Shown: in pieces, positions 38,851 to 48,980 of the stretch
Position numbering within the stretch: the stretch's first letter is position 1
How the letters are laid out: each line of letters begins with the position of its first letter
Source of the DNA: Arthrobacter crusticola
GTDB taxonomy: Bacteria; Actinomycetota; Actinomycetes; Actinomycetales; Micrococcaceae
Assembly: GCF_004357995.1 (NCBI RefSeq)
Contig: NZ_SMTK01000002.1
Location: forward strand, 620,001-684,000
Direction of reading: 5' to 3'
Length of the DNA: 64,000 bases
Translations under genes and position numbers: made by a program
The notes under the pieces: model-generated
Told to the model about the DNA's origin: nothing
The model's database searches: none
Seen by the model: the letters and a program-made list of their open reading frames with translations, nothing else

Positions 38851-39612
38851 TCAGCGGATGTCGGTATCCCTGCCCAGCCTGCCCCGCAGGCCGGGCAGCA
38901 GCTGGTGCACGGCCGCCCGCGCCGGCCCATAGGCGCGGATCCTGCGCATCGAGGTCGCCACCACGAGGCCGCGGTCGATCCGGACGGCGGAGCGGCCCAG
39001 CGCCCGCGCAACCCGCAGCGCGTACTCGACGTCCTCGTCGAGCTCGGCGATCGACGTGCGCGGAAATCCCCCCACCCGCTCGTAGGCGGCGGCGCGGGTT
39101 GCCAGGTTGTGCCCCGCGACGAGCCTGAGGTAGCTGCGGTCGAGGTGGCCGGCGGCCAGCGCCGTGCGCAGCACGAGGAAGGCGGCGGGGATCACCAGGG
39201 CGTCCCCGGCGCGGCGGTGGGCGTCGTCGAGGGGCACGCTCCTCCCGCCCAGCAGTGCGGTGCCGGGGCGGCCCGCGAAGCCTGCCAGGATCCGCCCGGT
39301 CCAGTCGGGCCGCGGAACACTGTCCCCGTCGGTCCGGGCCACCAGGTCGAAGCCGTCCGCGATGGCACGGCGGAATCCGGTGTCGCTGGCCGCCCCGGTG
39401 CCCTTCACGGGCTCCTCAAGGACCGTCAGCGGGAAGCCGTCCCGGCCGGCAAGGAATGCGGCGATCCGCGCCCGGGTGCCGTCGGTCGACCCGTTGTCGA
39501 CTACATAGACGGAGACGCCGTCCCGGTGCTGCTGGCGGTACAGCCCCTCAAGGGTCCTGCCGATGGAGGGCTCGTTGAACACCGGGACCACCACAGCGAG
39601 CCGTGCGACCAC
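38851..39612 (-). CDS. family-2 glycosyltransferase
   Basis: Nucleotide-sugar-dependent GT-A glycosyltransferase, 253 residues. Seen: the N-terminal VVVPVFNEPSIGRTLEGLY, VYVVDNGSTDGT, the DxD-type VARTDGDSVPRPDW and the acceptor-side ELDEDVEYALRVARALG (ED motif). No membrane segment is obvious, so it is cytoplasmic or peripheral. GTG start with GGGGGA 6 bases upstream. Acceptor and product cannot be told from the context. Confidence 0.85.
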   Translation of the reverse strand: MVARLAVVVPVFNEPSIGRTLEGLYRQQHRDGVSVYVVDNGSTDGTRARIAAFLAGRDGFPLTVLEEPVKGTGAASDTGFRRAIADGFDLVARTDGDSVPRPDWTGRILAGFAGRPGTALLGGRSVPLDDAHRRAGDALVIPAAFLVLRTALAAGHLDRSYLRLVAGHNLATRAAAYERVGGFPRTSIAELDEDVEYALRVARALGRSAVRIDRGLVVATSMRRIRAYGPARAAVHQLLPGLRGRLGRDTDIR

Positions 39613-39645
39613 AGCGTTCCCCCGGACGGCGTTTCCCGGTGCGGG

Positions 39646-40287
39646 CTAAATTTCGATCTTGCCGTTGGCGGTGTCGAAGGTGACCGACATCAGTCCGGGC
39701 GTTCCGTTGGGGGCGGTCCACTTCACGGAGACGTCCCCCAGCGGCGCCTCGACGGGAGTGCCGAGCCATTCGGTGACCCGCGCGCGCGACCCGGCGATGG
39801 TCAGTGAGTCAAGCCGCACCGTCGAGGGGCGGGCGTTGGAGGGGTGGAGCGCCTCAGTCCCGTCGTCCCACCGCAGCAGGTAGGGAACCTGGGGGTCGGC
39901 GATCAGGCCCTTGATGCCGATCTGCTGCCAGGTGAGCTCCTGGCCGTCGGGGAACTTCCGGTTGCCCGGTACCGACTGGCGCCCAAGCCGTTCTTCGAAG
40001 GGCGTGAGGTCATCGACCGCGACCACCCAGCCCATCCAACCGCCGCCGGCCTCGGAGCGGGCACGCACGGCCTGGCCGAACGGGGCCTTGATGGACGCGG
40101 GGTGGTCGAGGACCTCGACCACCTCGACATACTGGCCGTTGGCCAGGGGCACGATCATGTTCCGGGTTCCGAAACGGGGGTGCACACCACCCTTGACCGC
40201 TTCGACGCCCAAAGCTGAGGAAATCCGGTCCGCGGTAGCGGCCAGTCCGTCGGGTTCGCAGGCATAAGATACATGGTCCAAGCGCAT
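39646..40287 (-). CDS. VOC/glyoxalase-like domain protein
   Basis: 213-residue protein of the vicinal-oxygen-chelate superfamily, glyoxalase_3-like. It begins MRLDHVSYACEPDGLAATAD, typical of the metal-binding first strand, then HPRFGTRNMIVPLANGQYVE and EVVEVLDHPA. Found widely in Arthrobacter relatives with no assigned reaction. CACTAT (40299-40294 on the minus strand) lies exactly 6 bases before the ATG, consistent with a leaderless transcript. Confidence 0.8.
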   Translation of the reverse strand: MRLDHVSYACEPDGLAATADRISSALGVEAVKGGVHPRFGTRNMIVPLANGQYVEVVEVLDHPASIKAPFGQAVRARSEAGGGWMGWVVAVDDLTPFEERLGRQSVPGNRKFPDGQELTWQQIGIKGLIADPQVPYLLRWDDGTEALHPSNARPSTVRLDSLTIAGSRARVTEWLGTPVEAPLGDVSVKWTAPNGTPGLMSVTFDTANGKIEI

Positions 40288-40323
40288 GGCTACATAGTGG
40301 CACTTTGTGATCCGCGTCTCGAC

Positions 40324-40342
40324 TTAGGTGCACCTTACTTAA
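40324..40342. promoter_or_regulatory. iron-box-like palindrome between VOC gene and metY riboswitch
   Basis: TTAGGTGCACCTTACTTAA contains the perfect decamer palindrome AGGTGCACCT and agrees with the DtxR/IdeR consensus at 13 of 19 positions by eye, mainly in the outer parts. It lies just upstream of the -35 region expected for the leaderless VOC promoter. A different regulator is equally possible. Confidence 0.4.
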
Positions 40343-40393
40343 CGCTGAGTCACAAATTGCCCCCGGCCGCGGGTTTCGGCTTTCATGGGGAAA

Positions 40394-40500
40394 AGGTCAT
40401 GAGTGCCAGCACACAGCCCCGGCTTGCTGGCCGGCAACCCTCCACCGCGGCGGGGTGCCCCGGGTGAAGACCTGGCGGAGCGCCACACGGCGCTGCGCAA
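40394..40500 (+). ncRNA. SAM-IV-type S-adenosylmethionine riboswitch
   Basis: The leader of metY carries the SAM-I/IV core. P1 pairs AGGTC (40394-40398) with GACCT (40469-40473). The conserved TCATGAGTGCCAGC follows, P2 pairs GCCAGC (40405-40410) with GCTGGC (40426-40431), and the P3 arm GGCAACCC pairs with GGGGTGCC (ending near 40459). The GGTCATGAGTGCCAGC and CCGGCTTGCTGGCCGGCAAC strings match actinobacterial SAM-IV by memory. SAM binding is expected to turn off metY-metX. The right boundary is approximate; a GC-rich stretch up to the metY ribosome-binding site (AGGGA) would be the expression platform. Confidence 0.88.
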
Positions 40501-40561
40501 GCGCGGGTCCCCGCCGGCGGTTTCCGGCGGCGGACGGGCCCCTTCATCGACAGGGAACGCC

Positions 40562-41878
40562 ATGTCCAGCAACTGGTCCTTCGAAACCCGCCAGATCCAC
40601 GCGGGGCAGACGCCCGACGCCGCCACCGGGGCACGGGCGCTGCCCATCTACCAGAGCACGTCCTTCGTCTTCCCCAGCACACAAAGCGCGGCCGACCGGT
40701 TCGCGCTGACCGAGCTCGCCCCGATCTACACCCGCATCGGCAATCCCACCCAGGAGGTCGTTGAGGCCCGCATCGCCTCGCTCGACGGCGGGGTGGGCGC
40801 CCTGCTGCTCGCCTCGGGGCAGGCGGCCGAAACCTACGCCATCCTCAACCTCGCCGAGGCGGGCGACCACATCGTCGCAAGCCCGAGCCTCTACGGGGGC
40901 ACCTACAACCTCTTCCGGCACACCCTGAGGAAGTTCGGCATCGACACCACCTTTGTGGAGAACCCCGACGACCTGGGGCAGTGGCGCGCCGCCGTCCGGC
41001 CCAATACCAAGGCGTTCTTCGGGGAGGTCGTCTCGAACCCCCGCCAGGACGTGCTCGACCTCGAGGGCATCAGCGCGGTCGCCCACGAACACGGCATCCC
41101 CCTGATCGCCGATGCGACGGTGTCCACGCCGTACCTCATCCGCCCCATCGAGTGGGGCGCCGACATCGTCGTGCATTCCGCCACCAAGTACCTCGGCGGC
41201 CACGGCACCGCCATCGGCGGCGTCATCGTCGACTCCGGCCGCTTCGACTACGGCCGTGACCCGGAGAAGTTCCCGGGCTTCAACACCCCCGATGAGAGCT
41301 ATCACGGACTGGTGTACGCCCGGGACCTCGGCGTGGGAAGCGCCCTGGGGGCGAACCTCGCCTTCATCCTGAAGGCGCGCGTCCAGCTGCTGCGCGACCT
41401 CGGATCCGCGATCTCTCCGTTCAATGCCTTCCTCATCGCCCAGGGGCTCGAAACGCTCAGCCTGCGGATGGAACGCCACATCGCCAACGCCCGCGCCGTC
41501 GCGGAATGGCTCGAACTCCACGACGACGTCGAGTCGGTCGCCTACGCCGGCCTGCCCTCAAGCCCCTGGTACGAGCGCGGGCTGAAGTACGGACCGAACG
41601 GCACCGGCGCCATCGTGTCCTTCGACATCGCCGGCGGGATCGAGGCCGGCAGGCGCTTCGTCGACGGCCTCGAACTCCACTCCCACGTGGCCAATGTCGG
41701 CGATGTCCGCTCCCTGGTGATTCACCCCGCCTCCACGACCCACAGCCAGCTCGGCGCCGAGGCGCAGCTGGCCGCGGGAGTGCGCCCGGGCCTGGTGCGC
41801 CTGGCCGTCGGGCTGGAGAACCTCCAGGACATCCTGGCGGACCTCGACGCCGGGTTCCGCGCGGCCAAGGGAAGCTAG
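40562..41878 (+). CDS. metY: O-acetylhomoserine aminocarboxypropyltransferase (sulfhydrylase)
   Basis: PLP enzyme that makes homocysteine from O-acetyl-L-homoserine and sulfide. Family blocks: SFETRQIHAGQTPDAATGAR, PIYQSTSFVF, YTRIGNPTQEVVEARIASLDG, ADATVSTPYLIRPIEWGADI and the PLP lysine in VVHSATKYLGGHG. The ATG at 40562 (438 residues) is preferred to in-frame upstream starts, which lie inside the riboswitch. metX follows after 6 bases. Confidence 0.95.
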   Translation: MSSNWSFETRQIHAGQTPDAATGARALPIYQSTSFVFPSTQSAADRFALTELAPIYTRIGNPTQEVVEARIASLDGGVGALLLASGQAAETYAILNLAEAGDHIVASPSLYGGTYNLFRHTLRKFGIDTTFVENPDDLGQWRAAVRPNTKAFFGEVVSNPRQDVLDLEGISAVAHEHGIPLIADATVSTPYLIRPIEWGADIVVHSATKYLGGHGTAIGGVIVDSGRFDYGRDPEKFPGFNTPDESYHGLVYARDLGVGSALGANLAFILKARVQLLRDLGSAISPFNAFLIAQGLETLSLRMERHIANARAVAEWLELHDDVESVAYAGLPSSPWYERGLKYGPNGTGAIVSFDIAGGIEAGRRFVDGLELHSHVANVGDVRSLVIHPASTTHSQLGAEAQLAAGVRPGLVRLAVGLENLQDILADLDAGFRAAKGS

Positions 41879-41884
41879 CGGGCC

Positions 41885-43024
41885 GTGACCGCCTACCTAC
41901 CCGCCCCCGGGCGCGCCCCGGCACCGGGCGTTCCCGGGCGCGACGGCGCCGTCCGGACCGCCCGCCTCGGCCCCGCCACCCTCGAGACCGGAGGGTTCCT
42001 GCCCGGGGTCGAGCTCGCCTACGAGACCTGGGGCGTGCTCGACGCCGACGCCTCCAACGCCGTCCTGATCGAACACGCCCTGACCGGCAGCTCCCACGTG
42101 GCCCGGGGCGGGTCGGACGAGGACGGGTGGTGGGACCCGCTCGTCGGTCCCGGCCGCACCGTGGACACTGACCGGTACTTCGTCGTTGCCGCCAATATGC
42201 TCGGTGGCTGCTACGGGTCCACCGGCCCCTCGACGCCGGCTCCCGACGGCCGGCCCTGGGGTTCGCGCTTTCCCTTTGTCACCATCCGGGATTCTGTCCG
42301 GGCCGAAGCGCTGCTGGCCGACCAGCTCGGGATCCGCCGCTGGCATTCGGTGGTGGGCGGTTCAATGGGCGGGGCGCGGGCGCTTGAGTGGGCGTTGATG
42401 TACCCGGAGCGGGTGGCCCGGTGTGCCGTCATCGCCTGCTCCGCCGCGAGCACGGCCGAGCAGATCGCGTTCGCGCAGGCCCAGCTGCAGGCCATCCGCC
42501 TCGATCCGCACTACGCCGGCGGGGACTACTACGGGTCCGCCCCTCCGGCGGCCGGCCTGGGGCTGGCCCGGCGGATCGCGCACATCACCTACCGGTCCGA
42601 GGTGGATTTCGCCCTCAGGTTCGGGCGGAGCGCCCAGGGCACCGAGGCCCCCTTCGGAGGGCGGCGTCCGGCGGACCGCGGGCGGTATTCGGTGGAGAGC
42701 TACCTCGACCACCAGGCCGCCAAGCTCGTGCAGCGGTTCGACGCCAACAGCTACCTCGTCCTGACCGAAGCGTTGATGAGCCACGACGCCGCACGCGGCC
42801 GGGGCACCCTGCGGCAGGCGCTCGGCGCGGCGAGCGCCGAGTTCCTCGTCGCCGCCGTCGATTCCGACCGGCTCTACTTTCCCGAGCAGGCGCGCGGCCT
42901 CGCGGCCGCCCTCCCGGGGGAGGTGCCCGTCCATACCATTTCCTCACCGATCGGCCACGACGCCTTCCTCACCGAGATCGGGCAGCTCGACGCACACCTG
43001 CGCGCCCGTTTCTACCCCCGGTAG
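41885..43024 (+). CDS. metX: homoserine O-acetyltransferase
   Basis: Alpha/beta-hydrolase-fold acyltransferase that makes O-acetyl-L-homoserine for MetY. Visible: NAVLIEHALTGSSH, NMLGGCYGSTGPSTP (oxyanion region), the nucleophile Ser160 in VVGGSMGGARALEW, the Asp of VDSDRLYFPEQ and the His of SPIGHDAFLTE. 379 residues, normal. The GTG start lies 6 bases after metY; both are under the upstream riboswitch. Confidence 0.95.
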   Translation: MTAYLPAPGRAPAPGVPGRDGAVRTARLGPATLETGGFLPGVELAYETWGVLDADASNAVLIEHALTGSSHVARGGSDEDGWWDPLVGPGRTVDTDRYFVVAANMLGGCYGSTGPSTPAPDGRPWGSRFPFVTIRDSVRAEALLADQLGIRRWHSVVGGSMGGARALEWALMYPERVARCAVIACSAASTAEQIAFAQAQLQAIRLDPHYAGGDYYGSAPPAAGLGLARRIAHITYRSEVDFALRFGRSAQGTEAPFGGRRPADRGRYSVESYLDHQAAKLVQRFDANSYLVLTEALMSHDAARGRGTLRQALGAASAEFLVAAVDSDRLYFPEQARGLAAALPGEVPVHTISSPIGHDAFLTEIGQLDAHLRARFYPR

Positions 43025-43122
43025 CCTCCCCGAAAGGACTGGGCGCGCCGGAGTAACCAGCCCTACAGTGGTGCCGAGCACGCCCGCCGCCGGCCGGCGG
43101 CGGCCGCGAGGAAGGATCGTTC

Positions 43123-43365
43123 ATGGACCTGAACAGCATCGGCTGGAACGAGGAAGCCCGGGGGAAAATCCTGCTGGACGCGGACCGCGCGCTGCAGGAG
43201 GCGGTGAGGGAGGCAGTGGAAACCTTCAGCGGCCGCAGCAGGGAGGAAGTGTATGAATTCCTCTTCGCCAAGCTCCAGCCGCAGTTCGTCGACTTCCAGC
43301 CGGGACCGGACCTCAGCGCCTGCGCCGACGCCGTGGCTAACGGAGAGGTTTCCCTCGACGCCTAG
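43123..43365 (+). CDS. small conserved-type hypothetical protein
   Basis: 80 residues, acidic, mostly helical, no signal peptide or cysteines; not recognised. It has a good ribosome-binding site (GAGGAAGGA, about 7 bases before the ATG) and normal codon use, so it is probably real. Segments such as RDEVYEFLFAKLQ-like REEVYEFLFAKLQPQFVDFQ suggest a compact helical bundle. It is downstream of metX and upstream of a bidirectional hairpin. Confidence 0.65.
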   Translation: MDLNSIGWNEEARGKILLDADRALQEAVREAVETFSGRSREEVYEFLFAKLQPQFVDFQPGPDLSACADAVANGEVSLDA

Positions 43366-43398
43366 GTGCAATGCAGTGCGCCGTGGGGCCCGCAGCCG

Positions 43399-43418
43399 CG
43401 GCGGACCGGGGTCCGCCG
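43399..43418. terminator. hairpin between convergent genes
   Basis: 9-bp arms (43399-43407 and 43410-43418, CGGCGGACC and complement) with a 2-base gap as written, so the real loop opens to 4 or more bases. It lies directly at the end of the SGNH hydrolase gene. Confidence 0.5.
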
Positions 43419-43421
43419 TTC

Positions 43422-44276
43422 CTAGAGGCCCGCGCCGGGTGGCATGGCCGGACCGAAGATTGTCGAAGCTTCCGGACGCTTGGGGCTGATGCCATCACCG
43501 GAGGAACGGTGGCGCAGGCGCCTCAGGATCCAGGGCATCAGGTATTCCCGGGCCCAGACGACGTCCTCGGTGCGTGCAAGGCGCCAGCTCTTCGGCGGAA
43601 GCGGCTTGGCCTGCATCGGTTCGAGGGTGTGGTTCACCGCGAGCGTGTCGAGGACCATCATGGCGATCGTGTGGTGCCCCAAGGGGGAGAAGTGGAGACG
43701 GTCGTCGGACCACATCTGGGGATCGGAGAGCTGCCGCAGCGCCCACATGTCGGCGATCACGGCGTCGTGCCGGGCCGCGATGACCCGCAGGTTTTCGTTG
43801 TACACGGCGGTCTTAAGGCGCACCTTTCCCAGCACCGTGTCGCGCACGTCGGGCCCGGTGAACAGCACCACCGTCGCGCCCTCGCTGCCGAGGGTCTGTA
43901 CGGCGGAGTCGAACCGTGCGGCGAGCTGATCGGGGTCGGCGCCCGGCCGCAGGAGGTCGTTGCCGCCGGCGGAAATGCTCACGAGGTCGGGCTTCAGTGC
44001 CAGCGCCGGCTCCACCTGCTGGTCAACGATCTGCTGGAGCAGGCGCCCCCGGATCGCAAGGTTTGCGTAGGAGAAGCTGCCGCAGCCCCGGCTGAGCTCC
44101 TCGGCGACCCGGTCGGCCCAGCCCCGGTTTCCCCCGAGGCTGTCGGGGTTGGGATCCCCGATCCCCTCGGTGAAGGAATCACCAAGGGCGACGTACCGCC
44201 GCCAGGGGTGGGGAATGGCCTCCCCTTCAACGTGTACTGATTCTCCAACTGCAGGTACTGCCTGTTTCTCACTCAC
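43422..44276 (-). CDS. SGNH/GDSL-family hydrolase
   Basis: Esterase or lipase of the SGNH fold. Block I YVALGDSFTEGIGD (nucleophile Ser), block II Gly in LAIRGRLL, block III SAGGNDLLRPG and block V DRLHFSPLGH (catalytic Asp/His) are all visible. No signal peptide; a cytoplasmic 284-residue enzyme. The GTG at 44276 is chosen; CAGGAT (44288-44283, minus strand) lies exactly 6 bases upstream, fitting a leaderless transcript. Longer in-frame starts run antisense to the neighbouring hydrolase. Confidence 0.87.
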   Translation of the reverse strand: MSEKQAVPAVGESVHVEGEAIPHPWRRYVALGDSFTEGIGDPNPDSLGGNRGWADRVAEELSRGCGSFSYANLAIRGRLLQQIVDQQVEPALALKPDLVSISAGGNDLLRPGADPDQLAARFDSAVQTLGSEGATVVLFTGPDVRDTVLGKVRLKTAVYNENLRVIAARHDAVIADMWALRQLSDPQMWSDDRLHFSPLGHHTIAMMVLDTLAVNHTLEPMQAKPLPPKSWRLARTEDVVWAREYLMPWILRRLRHRSSGDGISPKRPEASTIFGPAMPPGAGL

Positions 44277-44390
44277 CCCTTCATCCTGCCAAGTCCGGGG
44301 CCGCCTACGCGACCGTAGGTAGCCCCGGTTACGGCGCCGCGGGTGGGTGGAGCGCGTGGGCCGGGGCGGGGTGCATGCCAGAATTGGGGG

Positions 44391-45086
44391 ATGACGAAAA
44401 CCGGCCCCGCCCCCCTGTCCACGCCCGTCTGGGACCCGGTCACCCTCTGGTCCCGGCCCGAAAGCGAGAGGGCAGGAACCCCGCTTCTTGTGCTGTTTCA
44501 CGGCTATATGGCCGACGAACGCGACCTCATGGGGCTCGCCGATTACCTGCCCGAGGAGTTCACGGTGGTCTCGGTCCGCGCACCCCACGCGGAGGACCAG
44601 GGGTACTCGTGGTTCCCGCTGTCCCGGGACGCCGGGTACTCGGTGGAGGCCGTCGTCGACGCGCTTACGCCCTTGGCGGAGTGGCTCGATGCAATCCGGG
44701 CGCCGCACTCGAGCGTCAGCCTGCTGGGGTTCTCCATGGGCATGGGCGTCGCCACCTCGCTGCTGCGCCACCGCCCTGGCGACTTCGCTACCGTTGTGGG
44801 CCTCTCAGGATTCGCTGTTCCACCCGAAGGCCATCCCTTCTTTCAGGACGAGGCGCTGGCGGGCCAACAGGTGCCCTTCTTCTGGGGACGGGACCAGGCG
44901 GACGAGGTGATCTCCTCCTCGATGGTGGAGTACACGCACCGCTGGGCAACCTCGACCACCCGACTGACGAAGGTGCTGTACCCCACCATGGGGCACAGCA
45001 TCAGCCAGCAGGAACTGGCCCACGTCCGGGAGTTCCTGACGCTGACGGTGCTGAATGCGCCGTCCGGCGGGACCGGCGGAAGCTGA
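44391..45086 (+). CDS. alpha/beta hydrolase, phospholipase/carboxylesterase family
   Basis: 231-residue serine hydrolase. Oxyanion region LLVLFHGYMADERDL, nucleophile elbow LLGFSMGMGVATSLL, acid in FFWGRDQADEV and His in LYPTMGHSISQQEL. Resembles the small carboxylesterases of the YtpA/EstB type; substrate unknown. The ATG at 44391 has no ribosome-binding site better than GGGGG; CAGAAT (44379-44384) lies 6 bases before it, a leaderless arrangement. Divergent from the SGNH hydrolase. Confidence 0.84.
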   Translation: MTKTGPAPLSTPVWDPVTLWSRPESERAGTPLLVLFHGYMADERDLMGLADYLPEEFTVVSVRAPHAEDQGYSWFPLSRDAGYSVEAVVDALTPLAEWLDAIRAPHSSVSLLGFSMGMGVATSLLRHRPGDFATVVGLSGFAVPPEGHPFFQDEALAGQQVPFFWGRDQADEVISSSMVEYTHRWATSTTRLTKVLYPTMGHSISQQELAHVREFLTLTVLNAPSGGTGGS

Positions 45087-45098
45087 AGGGCCCCGCGC

Positions 45099-45350
45099 TC
45101 AGCCGGCCACGATCTTCACGCTCTGGCCGTTGACGCTCACGACGTCGCCGGGGTGGAGCTGGCGCCCGCGGCGCTCCTCGATGTCGCCGTTGACGTGGAC
45201 CAGCCCGTTGTCGATCAAGGTCTTCGCCTCGGCTCCGTCCTCGGCCAGCGAGGCAAGCTTCAGCAGCTGTCCCAGCCGGATCATGCCGTCGGAGATGGGA
45301 AGTTCGCTGATGCCGGCCGACGCGCCGGGTCCGTTCGGTTCGCTGCTCAT
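45099..45350 (-). CDS. S4-domain RNA-binding protein (YaaA/RlbA-like)
   Basis: 83 residues with one S4 domain: IRLGQLLKLASLAEDGAEAK then LIDNGLVHVNGDIEERRGRQ and LHPGDVVSVNGQSV. These small proteins bind structured RNA, often ribosomal. The ATG at 45350 has no Shine-Dalgarno, but CAGAAT (45362-45357 on the minus strand) lies exactly 6 bases upstream, so a leaderless mRNA is likely. Divergent from the DMT transporter. Confidence 0.87.
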   Translation of the reverse strand: MSSEPNGPGASAGISELPISDGMIRLGQLLKLASLAEDGAEAKTLIDNGLVHVNGDIEERRGRQLHPGDVVSVNGQSVKIVAG

Positions 45351-45389
45351 AAGGCAATTCTGCCCGACCGGATGCGGCCACCGGTCCAC

Positions 45390-45395
45390 TAAACT
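45390..45395 (+). promoter_or_regulatory. -10 hexamer TAAACT placed for leaderless start
   Basis: TAAACT ends 6 bases before the GTG of the DMT transporter; no ribosome-binding site is present. The divergent S4 gene has CAGAAT in the mirrored position, so two leaderless promoters share this 51-base gap. Confidence 0.6.
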
Positions 45396-45401
45396 TGACC
45401 G

Positions 45402-46409
45402 GTGACTTCCTCAGCACCGCTCCCGCCCCTGATCGGCATCCCGGTGGCGCTCGCCGCCGGCACAGCCATCCCCGTCCAGGGGCGCATTAACGGGGCCCTG
45501 GGTGCCCGGCTCGACGACGGCGTTGCCGCGGCCCTGGTGAGCTTCGGCACAGGGCTGGTGGTGATGATCCTGATCTCCCTGGTGCTGCCGCGCGGCCGGG
45601 CGGGCTTCCGGGCGATCGGTCCCTCGGTGCGCGAACGCCGGTTCCCGCCGGTGTACCTGGGGGCCGGGGCAATCGGCGCGTTCTTCGTGTTCTCCCAGTC
45701 CCTGACCATCAGCCTCATCGGCGTCGCGCTGTTCTCCGTGGCCGCGGTCATGGGCCAGTCCCTGAGCGGACTCGTCGTCGACCGGCTCGGCATCGGCCCG
45801 GCGGGCAAGCGGTCTGCGACCCCGATGCGCATCATCGGCGTCGTGCTGACGGTGGTGTCCGTGATCTGGGCCGTCTCACCCCGGTTCGGTGCGGCGGGGG
45901 AGCCCTCGTCCTGGCTGATCCCGGTCCTGCTGCCGGTCGCCGCCGGCATTCTCCTAAGCTTCCAGCAGGCCATGAACGGGACGGCGGCCTTCCACTACGG
46001 AACCCCCATCACCGCCACCCTGGTGAACTTCATCGCCGGGACCGTGGTCCTGCTCGCGGCCTGGCTGGCGAAGGTCGCCATCGCCGGACCCGGCAACGCC
46101 CTGCCGTCGGAGTGGTGGTACTACCTGGGCGGGCCCATGGGCTGCGTCTTCATCGGCCTGGGAGCGCTGCTGGTGCGCAGCCTCGGCGTCCTGCTCACGG
46201 GCCTCGGCCTGATCGGCGGCCAGCTCGTGGGATCGCTGGCCCTTGACCTGTTCGTCCCGGCACCCGGGAGCGTCGTCGCCTTCGCCACCGTCGCCGGCAC
46301 CCTCCTGACCCTCGTCGCCATCGTGCTGACCACCCTGCCGTGGCCCCGGGGCGCCGCGGCCGCGGCGGCGCGCCGCCGGCGGACCGGGACGACGGCCGGG
46401 CGCACGTAG
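45402..46409 (+). CDS. DMT-superfamily transporter (YdcZ/DUF606 type)
   Basis: Integral membrane protein with ten predicted helices arranged as two five-helix halves; both halves carry the GxxxPxQxxxNG-like entry ([20 protein letters not shown] and [20 protein letters not shown]) characteristic of YdcZ. 335 residues ending in an Arg/Ala-rich cytoplasmic tail. Family members are small-molecule exporters of unknown substrate. GTG start, leaderless arrangement. Confidence 0.87.
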   Translation: MTSSAPLPPLIGIPVALAAGTAIPVQGRINGALGARLDDGVAAALVSFGTGLVVMILISLVLPRGRAGFRAIGPSVRERRFPPVYLGAGAIGAFFVFSQSLTISLIGVALFSVAAVMGQSLSGLVVDRLGIGPAGKRSATPMRIIGVVLTVVSVIWAVSPRFGAAGEPSSWLIPVLLPVAAGILLSFQQAMNGTAAFHYGTPITATLVNFIAGTVVLLAAWLAKVAIAGPGNALPSEWWYYLGGPMGCVFIGLGALLVRSLGVLLTGLGLIGGQLVGSLALDLFVPAPGSVVAFATVAGTLLTLVAIVLTTLPWPRGAAAAAARRRRTGTTAGRT

Positions 46410-46453
46410 GGCAGGTTCGGCTCCGGTGCCGGTAGGCTTGGAGCAGGACTGTC

Positions 46454-46495
46454 CCTTCCGGATTTCCGTGGTTTTCTGTCGGGAATCCCGGAAGG
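46454..46495 (+). terminator. imperfect hairpin between DMT gene and glyS
   Basis: CCTTCCGG (46454-46461) pairs with CCGGAAGG (46488-46495), extended inward by partly paired ATTTCC/GGGAAT. It lies 45 bases after the transporter stop and 70 before glyS. No T-box elements were recognised in this leader. Confidence 0.45.
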
Positions 46496-46563
46496 ATCCA
46501 CAGCTTTGCACCCATCATCCCGCGGACCGCACCCAGCGGCCTGCTGACGACCGGAGAACCCCC

Positions 46564-47951
<1,388 letters not shown>

Positions 47952-47952
<1 letters not shown>

Positions 47953-48860
47953 TGGCCCTCGAGTACCGTGCCTGGCAGGAGGGCGATGACCTCGAGCTGC
48001 TCCAGCTGTGGGGCGGCCCGGAGTCGACCCCGTCGGAGCAGTTCCGCGGCTCCTTCCGGCCCTCCTCGGAGGAACCCTGGAACCGCTGCATCACCGTCCT
48101 GGACCAGGGCATTCCGGTCGCCGCCGGTTTCGCTTATGAAACGGCACTGCACCCGGAGAGGCTCTGGTGCTATGTCGAGGTCGCGGCGGACCACCGCCGC
48201 GCCGGTGTGGGGTCGACCCTGCTGGCGATGCTGCGCCACGAGGCCGCGGCATCGCCGTCGGGCGTCACGGCCCTGCGCAGCAAGGTCCAGCCCGGCACGT
48301 CGGGGGCGGCCTTCGCTGAGGCCACCGGATTCACCACCATCCAGCGTTCCCGCGTGGTCGTCGTGAAGCCGGGCGCGCTGCCGGCCCCCCGGTTCGAGGA
48401 CGCCTCAGGGCCCCAGCTCGAAGAGGCAGCGACCGGCTCCGTCGAGCTCACTCAGGCCGTCGCCGCCTTCTACACGGCCGTCCACGGCTGGGACCGGGCG
48501 GAGATGACCCTCGGCCGGGCCCAGAACCTGCTCCTGGCCGACGCAACCGGCGCCGGAGGGGCGGTGGTGCTGCGGGATAAGCCCAAGAGCGACGGCGGGT
48601 CCATCGCGGCCTTCGCCGTCAGCTACACCTCGGCCCGCACCGACGCGCCGGCCGACGTCCTGCTCGGATACGACACGTCCCTGCCCGCTGCGGAGCAGGA
48701 AGCCGCGGTGGCCAGCCTGCTCGCCATGCTCGTCCACACCTACCCGGTCCAGCTCGAGGTTGACGATTCGATGACGGCGCTGGTGAACGTCGTCGAACCG
48801 CTGCTGGCCGCGGGCTCCGCCGTGGAGGCCGCTCCGGCCACCTTCGTCGTCGCCGGCTGA
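47952..48860 (+). CDS. GNAT-family protein with two acetyltransferase-like halves
   Basis: 302 residues. The N-terminal half is a recognisable GNAT fold with CYVEVAADHRRAGVGSTLLA (acetyl-CoA loop RRAGVG); the C-terminal half has a similar predicted order but a degenerate loop. Comparable two-domain proteins are common in Arthrobacter relatives; substrate unknown. Its ATG overlaps the glyS stop by one base (TGATG), so it is co-translated with glyS. Confidence 0.8.
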
Positions 48861-48933
48861 CGGCCCGCACCGGGGGAGCGGCCGCACGCGTCCGTCGGTC
48901 AGCGCCTCTCCGGAGGCGGCCCGCCCGGGCCTC

Positions 48934-48969
48934 CCGGGTGCCGGCCCGAGGCGGGCGGCCGGCACCCGG
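48934..48969. terminator. 13-bp hairpin between convergent genes
   Basis: Perfect arms CCGGGTGCCGGCC (48934-48946) and its complement (48957-48969), loop of 10, between the GNAT gene and plsC. Functions in either direction. Confidence 0.7.
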
Positions 48970-48980
48970 CCACCCGCGGC

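Noticed and set aside
46410-46563. T-box leader before glyS
   Set aside because: No T-box sequence or specifier stem was recognisable; only an imperfect hairpin that probably ends the upstream gene.
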